DNA of 64,000 nucleotides from Utricularia gibba (GCA_002189035.1 NEEC01000018.1:2046001-2110000), one strand, 5' to 3'; numbered from the stretch's first letter, positions 24,401-37,194 are shown. Numbers and translations are program-made. Notes: generated by a model from the letters alone, not told the origin.

Positions 24401-24557
24401 GTACTAGCTTCTCCTTCTCCTTGAGCATTTTAACCTTCCTACCTACTTGGGGTACATTATGAATCGGTGGTGAGGGCGATCCATTCTGAACCTGCAGCTG
24501 CTGTTGCAACGATCCACAACTTCCCGATGATCGAAGACCCAATGACCCAGTAGTCAT
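21492..24557 (-). CDS. MUCI70/TOD1-like (DUF616) Golgi protein
   Basis: A DUF616-family type II membrane protein. Arabidopsis MUCI70 is needed for seed mucilage pectin, and TOD1 is described as a ceramidase. Nine exons (24557-24302, 23721-23488, 23378-23168, 23052-22943, 22864-22665, 22537-22434, 22352-22165, 22079-21880, 21746-21492) give 585 aa, near MUCI70 length. One transmembrane segment (MLLLCVVSVAFLALVSLVG) follows a short cytosolic tail. The lumenal part has GPRKCPVCYLPLE, AMNVHCGFAKG-type sequence, CFHMFVDEET, ARYSMWVDAKLEL, the FLWRANASFAISRHY block and NLFTCLWFNEVDRF. The C-terminus is Pro-rich then basic. All nine phases agree, so the gene looks intact. I read it as MUCI70-like from length and the cysteine block. 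Confidence 0.92.
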
Positions 24558-26102
24558 TGTTCTCTAGTTAACACCCAAATTTCACTTCTCATGTCCCTGC
24601 TAACAAGCTGTAAAAAATAATCGAACTGATTGGTATTCCAGATCCGTAATCCACCAAAAAGAATACTTCTACTGCCCAGTAACAGTTCCTTTCTCCTCCC
24701 AACTTCAGATCTTCGCTCAAAACGAGCAATGTATCCGAACACGTAAATCCTTCTCTCTCAGGCAAAGTATACACACACACTGAAGTGTACCGCTCCAATA
24801 ATCAATGAAGCTTTTTCCGAAATAATCAATACACTAGCGCGATCACAATGTTTTCCCAAAACGACTTACAAGCAAGGGAAATCAATCAAATGCCTTTTTT
24901 TCCAATTAAAAGAGCCCCTCAACACCTGAATTCTCCCAGGAGTGCTTCACCATAACTAAAAACACCCCGATCTTGAAAATTCGCCAACTTGGAGTCCCAT
25001 TACGCTAACTCCTCCAAATCCCATAACAAAAAAACAAAAGATTGAACTCCCATTTTAGCGATCAACAAAGAATAAAACTTTGTCAAAATTCCCAAAACAA
25101 AAAGAAGCAAATAAACCAAAAAACAGTCAGACACTCGACATTTGGGGCCGAATAGGGTCAACTATGTTTTCAGAGACGGATTGAAATTTATACAGGCCAA
25201 GACAAGATTCACGGAACCTGTTCTTCTGACCTACCTATAAAATTACTTTCTTTTTTTTTCCATTCTTGAATTTCAAAGAAGCATGATCACAGTTCACAGC
25301 CCACCCACAGACGCACCTCCAAACCAATAGCATGAGGACCGTGGAGACCACACCTTAGTTATAACCTTCATCATGCATTTAATTATCTCTCCTAATCCTA
25401 ATCCCAATCCTAATCCTGACTTAATGACAAAATTACAGAGAAATAACTTTCAAAATGTGATGAATTTAATATGCTTAATGTGTAGAATTTGGAACAGAAA
25501 AATAACTTTGAAAATTTCAAAAATTCCCAAAAAAAAAAACTGGCAATGATTAGGTTTCCAGGTATGGGTGGAATATAATAGAGATGGGAGGGTAGGAATA
25601 TTAGGTGGCGGTGCAATGAGCCAACAGCAACAGGGTGCTCCTCATTGGTCAATCATTTTCAACCTACCTTGGTAATGGAATGGGCCGCCTTCCAATCAAA
25701 AGTGTTGATGATGGAATTTTTGTATTCAAAGTCAAAATTATTTTAGATATTGAATTTTAATACTAATACTCAAAATTATTGAATATCTGATAATTCTAAT
25801 ATGCATATATATTTAATTTTCATTTTTTTAATATAATTGCATTAATGAATATCTTCTTATTTGGTCTGATAATGTCCGAATTATAAATTTTGAAATTTCA
25901 AAATATTATTTTAGATTAAGTTTTATTGAATTATATTGATTAATTATTTTTATTAAAAAAAGATACTGGGCTATCGAGATTTTCCTTTTAGAGGCCCGTG
26001 TCGGTGGCAAAAACTACCTATTTATCGTATTTATTAATAAATATGGTGGACTTTCACGACCCCCATTCAAAAACGTATACGTGTCCGATACTTCTAGGAG
26101 GA
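24558..26102. other. Divergent intergenic region
   Basis: This lies between the MUCI70-like gene (-) and the VQ gene (+) and should hold both promoters. A telomere-like run of CCTAAT units lies at about 25391-25420. The stretch 25690-25960 is very AT-rich. No gene is seen. Confidence 0.6.
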
Positions 26103-26108
26103 CACGTG
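26103..26108. promoter_or_regulatory. G-box upstream of the VQ gene
   Basis: CACGTG within GGACACGTGTCAG, about 195 bp before the VQ start. VQ genes of this group respond to stress and MAP kinase signalling, so a G-box/ABRE is plausible. Its function is inferred. Confidence 0.35.
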
Positions 26109-26301
26109 TCAGGGCCGGAAGCTTCCCCAGAGAGGAAGAAGTCAGAAAACAGTCGCGGCCGTCGGCGGCGGACGCGGTTCACACTTTTTTATAATCCCTT
26201 GGAAATATTTAGGAACCTTCTTAATCCATATTTATTGGCAAATATTTTCTAATATATTCCATTATAGACGACCTCCTCCGGGTCTCCGTTATACACCGGT
26301 A

Positions 26302-26771
26302 ATGGGAAAGTCCACCGCCGCGTATGTCTCCCACGACCTTCTACCGGGCACCTGCTTCTCCGATCCAACCCAAAGCACTTATCCGGCCACTTTTATCCAC
26401 GCCGACTCCCTCTCCTTCAAACAAGTTGTTCAAATGCTCACCGGCTCCGCCGTGGCGCCTCGCGGGAGTCAACTCCCCGTCGCCGAGCCGAAGCTATGCG
26501 AGCGCAGAAATAGTCAAAGAAGTTTCAGTGTCAGTCTGGGTTGCTGGACCGAACCAGGTACGGTTTCTCCTAGTGCCGTGGAATCCCCGTCCCGAGTCGC
26601 AGTCCGGTGACACCGCTGATCGGAGACCCGCTTTACGGTGGCTTGGATTTCGCGGCGGAAGAGAGAGCGATTAAGGAGAAGGGATTCTATTTGCATCCTT
26701 CGCCGGTGAGATTGAATCCTTCTGCAGACTCTGCGCCCCAACTCCTATCACTTTTCCCCCTGGCTGATTAA
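26302..26771 (+). CDS. VQ-motif protein, one frameshift
   Basis: A VQ protein of the MAP-kinase-targeted group (VQ4/MVQ1-like), partner of WRKY factors in the nucleus. The VQ core FKQVVQMLTG is near residues 37-46, preceded by TFIHADSLS. After KLCERRNSQRSFSV and a Ser-Pro rich stretch the first frame stops at 26610. The family C-terminus then appears in another frame: VTPLIGDPLYGG, GLDFAAEERAIKEKGFYLHP and LLSLFPLAD, ending at 26771. One extra base at the CC of 26604-26605 would join them as AVPVTPLIGDP and give 156 aa. Like its neighbours with similar breaks, it may be an assembly deletion rather than a true pseudogene. Confidence 0.85.
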
Positions 26772-27282
26772 ATTCATAGACTTATGTTTATTTGTCAACT
26801 GCGAATGCTCTTTTTTTTTTTAATATTGCAATTTTCTTGGGGAAAATACGAAACTAAGCTTTTTGTTTCTAAATAGTGCGCATCTTTGAAATGCTTAGTT
26901 TCGTTTTTTTCCCAAGAAAATTGTCATATATAAATAATGGAAATAGTACGCACCTTTGACTTCAAATTCCTGTTTAGAATGCTGCCGCAAAACTGGGATG
27001 TTTCTCATTGTTCGAGTGTTGTGTATCAATGCGGCTGCTTGGCCGCAGTCTGATTCTGAAACTTGCTGTGGTCTCATCAGCTCAAAGGCAAATCTTTATT
27101 CCAGTAATTGTCTTTGAATAGCTTGTTCCTGGTTGGCTTCCAGGAACTAAACAACTGAAGCAATTGTTGATCATGGTGAGAGCTCATTCACAGGCAGGGG
27201 AAGAGGAACCCCCCATAACTGCTTCCTCATAAATCTTCCAGGGAATCTGATGAATATCAAATATTAGGATGATTCTCACAGG
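26772..27282. other. Intergenic containing a foldback element
   Basis: The 3' flanks of the VQ gene and of the NFD6-like gene meet here. A 31-bp inverted repeat is described separately. No gene is seen. Confidence 0.6.
26829..26923. repeat. 31-bp inverted repeat with flanking direct repeat
   Basis: The left arm 26829-26859 and right arm 26893-26923 are near-perfect reverse complements around a 33-bp loop. An 18-bp sequence in the loop (26872-26889) recurs just outside the right arm (26942-26959) with few mismatches. The whole could be a small foldback or MITE remnant, or an RNA hairpin in the VQ 3' UTR. I see no known miRNA sequence. Confidence 0.65.
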
Positions 27283-28147
27283 CTACGCATCATCTTTAGC
27301 TGTAACAACACAAGAAGACGTCTTCAGAAACTCATTCCCGGATCTATCAAAGGAACGCCCACCCACAATAATCTCAACTAGCTTAGCTTCTAGATGAGTA
27401 GGCTTTGTTAGAACATCGTTATCAATATCCTGAAATGTTGACTTGACATTTTCGGAAATTAAGTTATTAGGTTTCATTTATTAAGTTTTTTTACGCTCGT
27501 ATCAATTTTCGAAAATCATAATATTAAAATAAATAATATAAATTATATTTTAAACGGTTTAAACTAAGTTTACTCATTTATCTTTTCGTAAAAAATTAAA
27601 AATTAAGTGTAGTGGTTACCAAAAACATTTTCACATTTTCGAAAATGCCACATCATCATTTCCGAAAATTACTGAAACCGTAGAAACGCAAATCCCGGAA
27701 TGCAAACTTTCAATGGAGTGGCAAACTGAAAACCTTTCCGGTCTCAAATGGAAGGGAAAATTTACCTTGAATGATCCACGCGCGGCCACGAGGAGAAACA
27801 GCATTGATGTAAGCACAGAGGAAGCAGTAGCACTGTGATACGGCAATAGCGATACAGCGAAGATTCTGCTCATCTCCACCGGTGACCTAATTTGGAAATC
27901 TCCAGATCATTAATTAACAAAACTACTGGTCGAAGGTATCATCAACTGCGAAAGAGAGAAATCAGTGAGGAAATTCATAGAAATAGTACCTGAAAATCCG
28001 CGTTGAGCACGCATTTTGAAGGAGCAGACAAGGAGAAACTCTCGGCTTGACGCCAGCCGCAAATCTCGTAGTCGTCGGTACGCGTCTGGATACGTTCGAT
28101 GATCGGAGCAGTGACCTTGCGGCGGCGGCGGCGGCTGCTGCTGCCAT
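27283..28147 (-). CDS. NFD6-like mitochondrial protein
   Basis: A small protein like NUCLEAR FUSION DEFECTIVE 6, which is mitochondrial and needed for polar nuclear fusion. Exons 28147-27990 and 27886-27766 encode an alanine-rich then Arg/Ser-rich presequence followed by RIFRSPVEMSRIF and LLPYHSATASSVLTSML, the family core. In known members this is followed by a short SRRSYGW-type end. Here it reads LFLLVAARGSFK and joins cleanly to a third exon (27429-27283) of 48 residues that I do not recognise. The total would be 141 aa. Exons 1-2 are well supported; exon 3 could be an alternative end. Three site II motifs upstream fit a nuclear gene for a mitochondrial protein. Confidence 0.78.
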
Positions 28148-28236
28148 GGCGACGGAAATTCGGCAAGGGCTTTCAGGAAGAAAAAGGAACGTTGCTCGGG
28201 TTTCTTCGTCAAGATGAAAGCAATCGCGTTTCGGTT

Positions 28237-28281
28237 TGGGCCCACGTTCCAATGTTGGGCCTTAAAACATTTATAAGCCCA
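28237..28281. promoter_or_regulatory. Site II cluster upstream of NFD6-like gene
   Basis: TGGGCC at 28237-28242 and 28256-28261 plus AGCCCA at 28276-28281 lie 90 to 135 bp upstream of the start codon. Site II elements are the known hallmark of plant nuclear genes for mitochondrial proteins. Confidence 0.55.
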
Positions 28282-28401
28282 AAGTCTTATGCATTCATTT
28301 CATTCTCACAGTATAGTTACATCTAACGAATACTCACTTGCGTAGTAAATGTTTATTTACCAGAGCTGTAAAAAAGTAAAATTCACTGCACCCGCTTCAG
28401 C

Positions 28402-29337
28402 TCAAGGCCAGTCGCCGTACTTCACTTCATCGGGATTATACTGGCCTCCTCCGCCGTAGTAATTCCCGCCGTATCTCCTCGGGTGTCTGCCGCCGTAGTA
28501 ACCATACCTATTCTCGCCGGAATCCACCGCGGCTTTCATCACCTCGTAGGGATGGTTGCTGCTGAATTTCTCAGTGTTCACGTCGTAGAAGTACCGCCCG
28601 TTATCCAACGAACGCGTGTCGCTCATCCCCTGCGGCTGCGAGAACCCGTCGGAGTAACGCCCGCTCTCCTGGGGACGCCTGTCGAAGCTCCTCCCGGCGC
28701 CGCCGTTGAAGTCGCCGTAAATGTTTCTGTCTACAGGGTTCTCCTTCACTTGGCCTCTTTCCGCGTAGAAATTGTTCAAAAATTGAGCATCCTTGCTAAA
28801 ATCTGTAAGCATTTCTAAATTTAGCAAATTTATCCAATGCCAAATTTCTATATTTATAATTGATTATTTATTCTTGCATATTCTTAATTTTTAAATAAGT
28901 GATAATTAAAATATAAATATAAATTTAAAAAGGTCATCTCTTTAATGTATGGTTCTATTTAACATAAATAATTTATATTCAATAATAAAACATTCCAAAC
29001 ATAATTATTTTGTCTGGTTTTAAAAAATTATGAAATTCCAACTTATATTTCATAGAATTATTTTTCAAAAATTACTTTGAAATCCAATAAGAAAACCTAA
29101 CTTCATACCATGAGTCTCATCAACCTCCCGCACTGGGTGACTAAGGCCGTAGGCGTTGGTATCCTCGGGTCGGAAGGTGGGCTCCGCGACCTGCGGGTTC
29201 GTCGGAAGGTCATTTCCGGCTTCCACGGCGGCGGTGGTGGCCGAAGCTTTGCTGAAGGCCAGGGGTTCTCTGGCATCGGACTGAACTGCGACGAGGAGGG
29301 CGAGAGCGAGGAAGAGGAAGAGAGAAGAAGAAGCCAT
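28402..29337 (-). CDS. E6-like secreted wall protein
   Basis: A protein E6-like secreted protein; E6 is abundant in cotton fibre and is thought to act in the cell wall. Exons 29337-29109 and 28802-28402 give 209 aa. A signal peptide (MASSSLFLFLALALLVAVQS, cut near DAREP) is followed by PTFRPEDTNAYGLS, the EPTFxPETENxYGL-type motif. Later SDTRSLDNGRYFYDVNTEKF corresponds to the family's LSDTRxxENGKYFYD segment. The tail is Gly/Tyr/Arg-rich (YYGGRHPRRYGGNYYGGGG). The gene has a good TATA box, consistent with strong tissue-specific expression. Confidence 0.88.
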
Positions 29338-30863
29338 GCTAAAATAGCAAGAAGAATGAATTACTCTTCTGGTTTGGTGATGGGAACAACGGCGAGGGTG
29401 CGGTTTATATACAAGTTGATCGGCGGCCACCGATGGGCCATGGGGAATGGATTATGTCCGGCCGTCGATCTCGTGCTTTGGTTTCCAATTGTCTGCCGAA
29501 CTGATAATGCTGCATGTTCATGTTCTCCCATTTGTAGAATAAATAACAATCATAATAAGAAAAAAATATATAATATAACAATTTTCGTAATTAAAAATAT
29601 GTGCATTTTTTACTTTAATAATCTAATTAATTTTAAATTAAATAGAATGAGATTTTGATTATTGGATCGCTTTTAAAAAAATAAAAAAGAAAATAAATGT
29701 TGTCTTTTGTTGCCGCATTCATTTAAAGAGGGAGTTGCACCTAACTTTGTCCGAATTTAAGTTTCATTTTCGAAGACATGTGATTTCTTTATAAAAAATT
29801 ATTTCATTAATTGTGACCACTCATGATTATTGTTTTTTTAAAAAAAAAACATCCCATGTTCTCTGTCCTATATGTCGTTTCTCCAACAGAAACAACAAAT
29901 GAAAAAATATTGTGTGGATTGGATGGTAAGAGTGTACAAACTTTGGTTTCGGGTCGGGTTAAGTCTATTCAAATTCAAATGTTAATGTAATGATTCATTC
30001 TCTTCTTTCTTTCATGATATTGTACGTTTCGAAAATCATGCTAATGTAAGATTAGAAAAAATTATTTTATATAAAATGTCTCTCTATTTCATGAATAATT
30101 AATATAAATTATCTTATATCTTTCCTCGGTCAAATGCTTAAAACTTTTTCATTGTATCTTTTGAAATGTTTTTTGTTTTAAGAAATATTTTTAATAAATG
30201 CTCGTATTTGATACCAAAAATAATTGGAAAGTTTTTTTTTTTTGTTGAAATATACTTCATACCTAAACATTCATTACAAGAGAGATGATGATGAAACAAG
30301 CAACGTGGTGGATGTGTCTTAATTGCTACTCGTGGGAACCGGACAAGCCTCCCACATGAACCACGAAACGGTGGTCTGTAGTGTACAAGACTTGTCTTGT
30401 CACGTGATCTTGGTGGCTTCTGTCTGGTTCTGAGCTCAAGGCCCTGAGGAGCCTAAAACACAGAAGAATGTGGACTATGCATCGGCTGGCGCAACGCTTG
30501 TGATAAGGGAAGTGGGGAGCAGGCTCATGTCCCCTCCCAATCGGTTATTTTGTGGTGAAAATCAGAAGAACTTGTGCTGTGATCTTGTGTTTGGATTTGC
30601 ATTCATATTAAAAGGGTGAAAAGACATCATACGAATCAACCAAAGAACAATATGAACAAAAGCTTTGAAGATCAGCACAGTATAAGTTCAATCCACAGTA
30701 TACAGGAGATTGCTGGTATCTGGAATGTACTGACAGGTGACCATCTTCCCTTCCATTGCTCAATCTGATTTCAGTTGCTGCATCAAAAGTCATTGGTTAG
30801 CTTTACTCTGCATGTTCTAAACAGAGGATGGAGAAGTGGGAGCTGGCCATCTTGATGAAGCAG
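29338..30863. other. E6-like promoter and TPT 3' flank, AT-rich
   Basis: No gene is recognised. AT-rich blocks cover 29540-30250, and a G-box (CACGTG) lies at 30401-30406. The 30600-30860 part probably belongs to the translocator transcript. Confidence 0.6.
29404..29411 (-). promoter_or_regulatory. TATA box of the E6-like gene
   Basis: TATATAAA on the minus strand, 67-74 bp upstream of the start codon. This is a canonical position for a gene with a short leader. Confidence 0.5.
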
Positions 30864-32854
30864 CTATGAAGGGATAGGTCTCAGGCTTACTCGTTTCTCT
30901 TCTTCCATCTTGGCCTTGATGAAGGAGTATATCGCCACTCCTGCAATGGCAATGCTCGTTCCAATACCAGTTTGCAGTGAGATCTTGTTACCTGTAACAT
31001 GCAAATCAGAAATATTTCTCTCTAAACCTTCTACCTACTCGACGTTTTCGTACCGAAAATGATGATCGAGAATCCGATCACAAACACACGCTTGAGCACA
31101 TTCCCTACTGCGTGAGTCAATGGAGCTACCCTCTCTAGCGTGTTGGTTGCAAGCTGAGAGTTTTTTCGATGAATCAGTCGAATTCGATGTTATCTACTTG
31201 TTGTCTGGATGAGGAGCTGGTACCTGGTTGTAGAGGTGATAGAACAATCCAACCCAGATAAGATCTGTGACAAACTTTGTCGCACCAACTCTGGTAATGG
31301 CGTCATTGAAGCCATGCTTCAGGAGTTGAGGTCCTTCAAGCTGTTCCATGCCGTGTGTTAGCAGTATGATTTTCCATTGGAAGACAATGGGTAGAAGAAG
31401 GAGCTCACTATGATGGCCGGAGGGATGCAGAAGAACAGGGCGATTATTGTGATGTAGGCGTACAGGTTGGTGCTATCCATGCTTGTCTGAAGGGATCCAG
31501 AGTCAGATAAGCAACAAGATCAGTTATGAAACAAGTGGAACTAACCATGATTTTCTTGGAATATATGCTCCTATAAGTGAATGAGATGTTTGCAATCATG
31601 GCACTGTTGAAACCAGTCCAGTTGAAGGAGAGTTCAGTCAAGGAAGCCATTGAAACACCTGCATTCATTTATCTCTAAGGATCACATACACACTGGTAAG
31701 CAACGCAGCAGAGGAAGATAGATACATACTGCTTGTGTTTCTTACCAAGGACAACCGGAGCTAAGGACAACCATAGTGTCAGCGGGATCTGTTGTCCGAG
31801 GATGAACTGCGAAGCCGCAGCATTGAAGAAAGGCTCCAGGGCTGATCCCAGAAAGCAGAGATGTCACAAGCAGAGTTCCATGTTTCTTTCATGAAGAAGA
31901 GAGAAAATTGATGATTGTCACCTTTGATGGTGTGAGTGAAGGAGACAGCAACTGTAGCAAATGATACATTGCTAGTCACATGACCGATGGCATGGCAAAT
32001 AGCAACTGGAACCAGAAGCTTCAAGATGGTTGAATCTATCGACTGGAGATGAGCAAACAGATTGAAACATGGCTTTGATTCAGGAACAAAGAAGCAAGAG
32101 GAAGGAGATCAAACAAGCCCTGAAACTGAAAGGGAGGACTCACAGCTCTTTTGGGGAGACCAACAGCCCAGGAAATAAGACAGTACACGACTCCAACAAG
32201 CAAGTGTATCACAGACACGAAGCTGCAAGCATAAGCAAAATTTAAATTGTGCATTGTGATGATCCGACAATCGGGTAGGTGCTTACTAAGGATATGGGAA
32301 GTAGTTGAAGATCCTCTTGTTGATGATGTTGAAGATGACATTCAGAAAATACCTGCGATGAAGAAGAACAAATTGGCAGCTCGTAGAATCCAATGGCTTT
32401 AGTTTTAGCAAAAGGTATCCCCAGCTTACCACATGAAGAAGAAGAAGCCGGTTACAAGAGCAGGGTACTTCTCCAAGAACCCAACATTTTCACTGCGAAT
32501 GAAAATTCCAGGTTTAGAAAACGCAGAAAAAAGGGGTCGCCACCCTGATCAGAATCAGGAAGACGAACCTCACCCGGCGGAATCACTGGCTTCAGCGGGA
32601 GAAGACGACCCCGCGAGACAAGTGAGCAGAATCGCCCTACTTTTCTCCATAAAATGCGGACCATTTTTAGGGGCCTCGAGCAGCACCACCGCCCTCAACT
32701 GACGTCGCAGCGTCAAGTGATGTTCCAGACCGCCGGCTTTCCCGTTTCGTGGTAAGGAAGGGAACTTAGAGCAGCCGTTGCAGAGCCTCCCCACTGGCTT
32801 CGGAGGAAAAGCAACGCCGTGGATGGAAGCGCCGGAGAGCAATCGAGACTCCAT
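30864..32854 (-). CDS. TPT: Triose phosphate/phosphate translocator, chloroplast
   Basis: The inner-envelope antiporter that exports triose phosphate and 3-phosphoglycerate from the chloroplast in exchange for phosphate. Eleven exons (32854-32574, 32492-32430, 32352-32287, 32222-32144, 32042-31922, 31841-31746, 31658-31546, 31486-31409, 31340-31224, 31153-31054, 30991-30864) give 413 aa. The transit peptide (about 75-90 aa) is followed by the drug/metabolite transporter fold. Hallmarks are [79 protein letters not shown] and [16 protein letters not shown]. The C-terminus reads [13 protein letters not shown] rather than the usual KRQxKAA. A GTAAGC follows KR, so a further small exon is possible and the end is uncertain. 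Confidence 0.94.
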
Positions 32855-33117
32855 TATGTGACGTATTTGGGAGAAGATATGGGGTGGATTGTATTATACA
32901 CAAGCTAGAGGGGTTATCCGGCTACCAGATAAACGGCTAGAATTTGAACGTTTATCTCCAAAATGGCGCCTTTCTAGCCATCGATTAAATCCCGATAGGA
33001 TATTTTGCGAGCAACAGTCAGCCAACCTGTTGCATAATTCTCTGAAGGCTTTTCGTATGATGGTTTAAAGTACAGTACTTTGTTCTCAAAACATGTCGAA
33101 AGCGAACAAGCAGGGCA

Positions 33118-34473
<1,356 letters not shown>

Positions 34474-35147
34474 ATGGATCTGCAAGATCCCAACGCAGGT
34501 CCACTTCGTGCCACGGAGTCTCCGGCTAGAGGAGCCGGAGTGGCGGCAGGGAGAACCAAGGTGTGGACTCATCAGGAAAGGATCATGATGTTTCAGCATC
34601 TGTTATTGAAATCAGAGACCACGATGGTGTGGGAGAAAGTCAGAATCAGAGGGTGTGTCGAATTTGTCAGTTGAGTGGGAAAGACTTGATCGAGCTGGGC
34701 TGCATATGCAGAGGGGAGCTTGCGTTTGTTCATCTGCCGTGTGCTCAAGCATGGTTCAGGATCAGGGGCAACCGGTAATCATATCTTCCCGTTTTTGCGT
34801 CTCCTGTTTCACAATCGAACTTCCTGATCACATACTCCACAAACTTGATTATTATTACACTCTGTGATCATGCAATTGCTTGCTTCCTATGCTCGCTCTG
34901 CAGCAAACTCCATTGTCCTGAGTTTCTTGAATGCAGATCATGCGAGATATGTGGAGAAACAGCCGCGAACATAACCGGCGCCGATGGCCCCGTGATGCAG
35001 GTGGGAACAAGCCCGCCCGATCCCACCACCAACTCATCGTCTTCACCTAGAGGATACTGCAACGAAAGGCCAGTGTGTTGGTTGATAGTCGTTTGCCTTG
35101 CGGTTGCCTTTGTTCTACCCTGGTATTTCCGGATCACTGTGGTCTGA
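34474..35147 (+). CDS. RING-CH (RINGv) membrane protein, one frameshift
   Basis: A small RING-variant zinc-finger protein, probably a membrane ubiquitin ligase of the MARCH-like class. Exon 1 (34474-34774) has a Ser/Ala-rich start, then the RING-CH ligands CRICQLS, CICRGELAFVHLPCAQAW. Exon 2 (34937-35147) adds CEICGETAANITG, completing the zinc ligands, and one transmembrane helix (VCWLIVVCLAVAFVLPWYF) near the end. The first frame (MDLQDPNAGPLRATES...) leaves the RING frame at 34560-34562. One extra G (AAGGTG to AAGGGTG) would join them and give 170 aa. The frame switch has no good splice signals, so I read it as an indel. Confidence 0.8.
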
Positions 35148-35387
35148 TTCAACTCATATCAGATAATCGATGCCCTTATAGAGAGCACCTGTATTCTCCG
35201 ATGTGGGATGGATATTCATTCACGGATCCTTCCATGGACTATGAGTCTAGATTGCTGTGATCCCTCATCTGCAACTTACTTCCAAATACATGCGCATTGG
35301 ATGTGTAGAAAATGTTCTGAAATATCAATTTAAAAGGGGGAAGTTGGCTTAAATGTGTGGGGTGCGCCGCTGGGTGCTTGTCTTTTT

Positions 35388-35782
35388 ATGTCTTCAGGAG
35401 GAGTTGGAAGGAGAATGGGGAAGGTTAGTTGGGATCTGATGAAAATGCCCACCTCAAGTTCACCCGTCTCGTCGTCCCCGGATCGCCTGAAAATCCAGAA
35501 GGTTTCCAGCTCCGTCTCCCGGCGGCTCCTTTCGAAATTCCCCGACCCATCGGAATTCGACTTCGACTACTCCCGGAGCGGCATCTGGTCTCCCCCAGTC
35601 CACCGCGCAGCCTTCTTCTTCGACCCCTCCTCCACCGCATCTTCACCGACCGAGAAATGGCGGCAAAACTCTCCGCCGCCCTTCAACCGCATGGTCAAAG
35701 AACCTCGCCGCCCTCCTCGTGGTTCTCCAGACACGTACGCAACCTCATCGCCACTGTCTGTTCCTCCACAAATCGAGCCTAG
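35388..35782 (+). CDS. Small conserved plant protein, one frameshift
   Basis: A short protein starting [19 protein letters not shown]. It carries [19 protein letters not shown] then [14 protein letters not shown], a motif shared by uncharacterised angiosperm proteins that end with an EMAxKL element. That element ([16 protein letters not shown]) is present, but in another frame. Adding one G at about 35637 (ACCGCATC to ACCGGCATC) joins them as SSTGIFTDRE and gives 131 aa ending CSSTNRA. Without it the first frame runs on to 35966 through sequence with no similarity. Function is unknown. The gene starts 240 bp after the RING-CH stop on the same strand. Confidence 0.65.
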
Positions 35783-37186
35783 ATCTGACGCCATTCTAAC
35801 GATGAAAAAGAGTTTTTTTCTTAGTATTATCTTCATTTTTTATGTAATCACATCCATTAGCACATGCACCGACCGCATTATGCGGCTGTTTGTCCAAAGG
35901 ATAAGTAAGACTTCAATGTCATCAACTGCACATGCTCTTCAATTCATTCTTCTGACATTCTGCTAAGCTTTGGATGGCGTGCGATTCTTCTGCCGGCGTT
36001 CATTTCATGTTGAAAAAGATCAACTCTTTATCACTTAACTTCTTCATTTTGTTCAGTCTGGATGTGTTAATTTTACTACATTTCCTTATATTTCCATGGT
36101 TGTATCTGTAAGAAAGGAAGTGGTTTTGGAGGCAAACAGCGTCTTGCTTTGTCTTGGGACTGTCTGTGTTGCGATATTGAACAACACGGGGTCGCTTTAG
36201 CACCCGGCGCAACGGCCCCAGGTGCAACGGCAAGCACTAGTTTAACCTGGGGGGTGCATGGAATTCTGTTAACCATAAGTACAAGAAGCTTAGGGAACCA
36301 CACAATGACAGAAAAACGATGACCATTTTATCATCAGTTAAGCCCCCTCCTGTTCCGCCCTTCCGAATACCAACATGATCATCTGCCCCAATGCAGATAA
36401 GACTCCTGTATGATGTGTCAAATGTCGGCTGCTTTCGACTGATGTATCTGTGGGCATATGAATCCGCAATACGTCTCCTTCGTCTGTGTTGGTCTTGGTG
36501 ATGGTGTTCATATGTCTGATTCAGGCATCACCTTTCCCTGATAGCGCATCTTCATTCCCATCAAAAGATCAAAAATCAAGCACTTCCCTAATAGAAACAA
36601 CACAACCCTCTGTACTGTGGCATTGCGGAAGAAACAGAAAAGTCCGCGGTGGGTTGCAGGAAAGTAGTTTTTTCAACACCCGACGTCTGAAGGCAAACAC
36701 TCTTGCATGTGGTGAGTGATGAGATCGTAGAGTTTGTCCCTTGGCGAACACCTCGTCTTCGGACATGGTGAGTGATGAGTGGGGCCAAACTGCGTTTCAT
36801 CCATAAAGGAGAAACTACACCACAGTTCTTCTTGTCTCTTTGCCGCATTTCGTCGAGCGGCTGCTGGGAGGAGGATTAAAAGCCATCCGGATTGGGCATG
36901 GGGTGCTTTTCAAAATCAAATTTAGGGTTATCGAGAATCCCCAATACTGGAATATGAATATATTTTTATTTATATAAAAATAAAATAAAATTTAAATGGT
37001 AAATTAATTTATTCATAATTATTTAATATTATAATATAATTTATATACTAAACACGTTTAATGCATAAAAAGAAATTCACGTTTTCTAATTTCTCTGTTG
37101 GACTTTTTCCTCTGGGGAAGCAGACGTGAGCTCCAAGCGCCCCCCTCTTCGCCTCTCACGCGGCATCATCGTCTTCCTTTTGCTTC
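35783..37186. other. Intergenic
   Basis: No gene is recognised. A short GTGAGTGATGAG sequence occurs twice near 36710 and 36765. A minus frame at 36076-36303 contains an APGAVAPGA repeat but no family signature. The part 36940-37070 is AT-rich and leads into the peptide gene's promoter. Confidence 0.55.
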
Positions 37187-37194
37187 TATATATT
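37187..37194 (+). promoter_or_regulatory. TATA box of the peptide gene
   Basis: TATATATT lies 33-40 bp before the start codon. This implies a very short leader or a transcription start just before the ATG. Confidence 0.35.

Noticed and set aside
36486-36719. Signal-peptide-like frame (MVFICLIQASP) as a second secreted peptide
   Set aside because: The ATG is at 36501, the hydrophobic stretch is too short, and no conserved C-terminus is seen.
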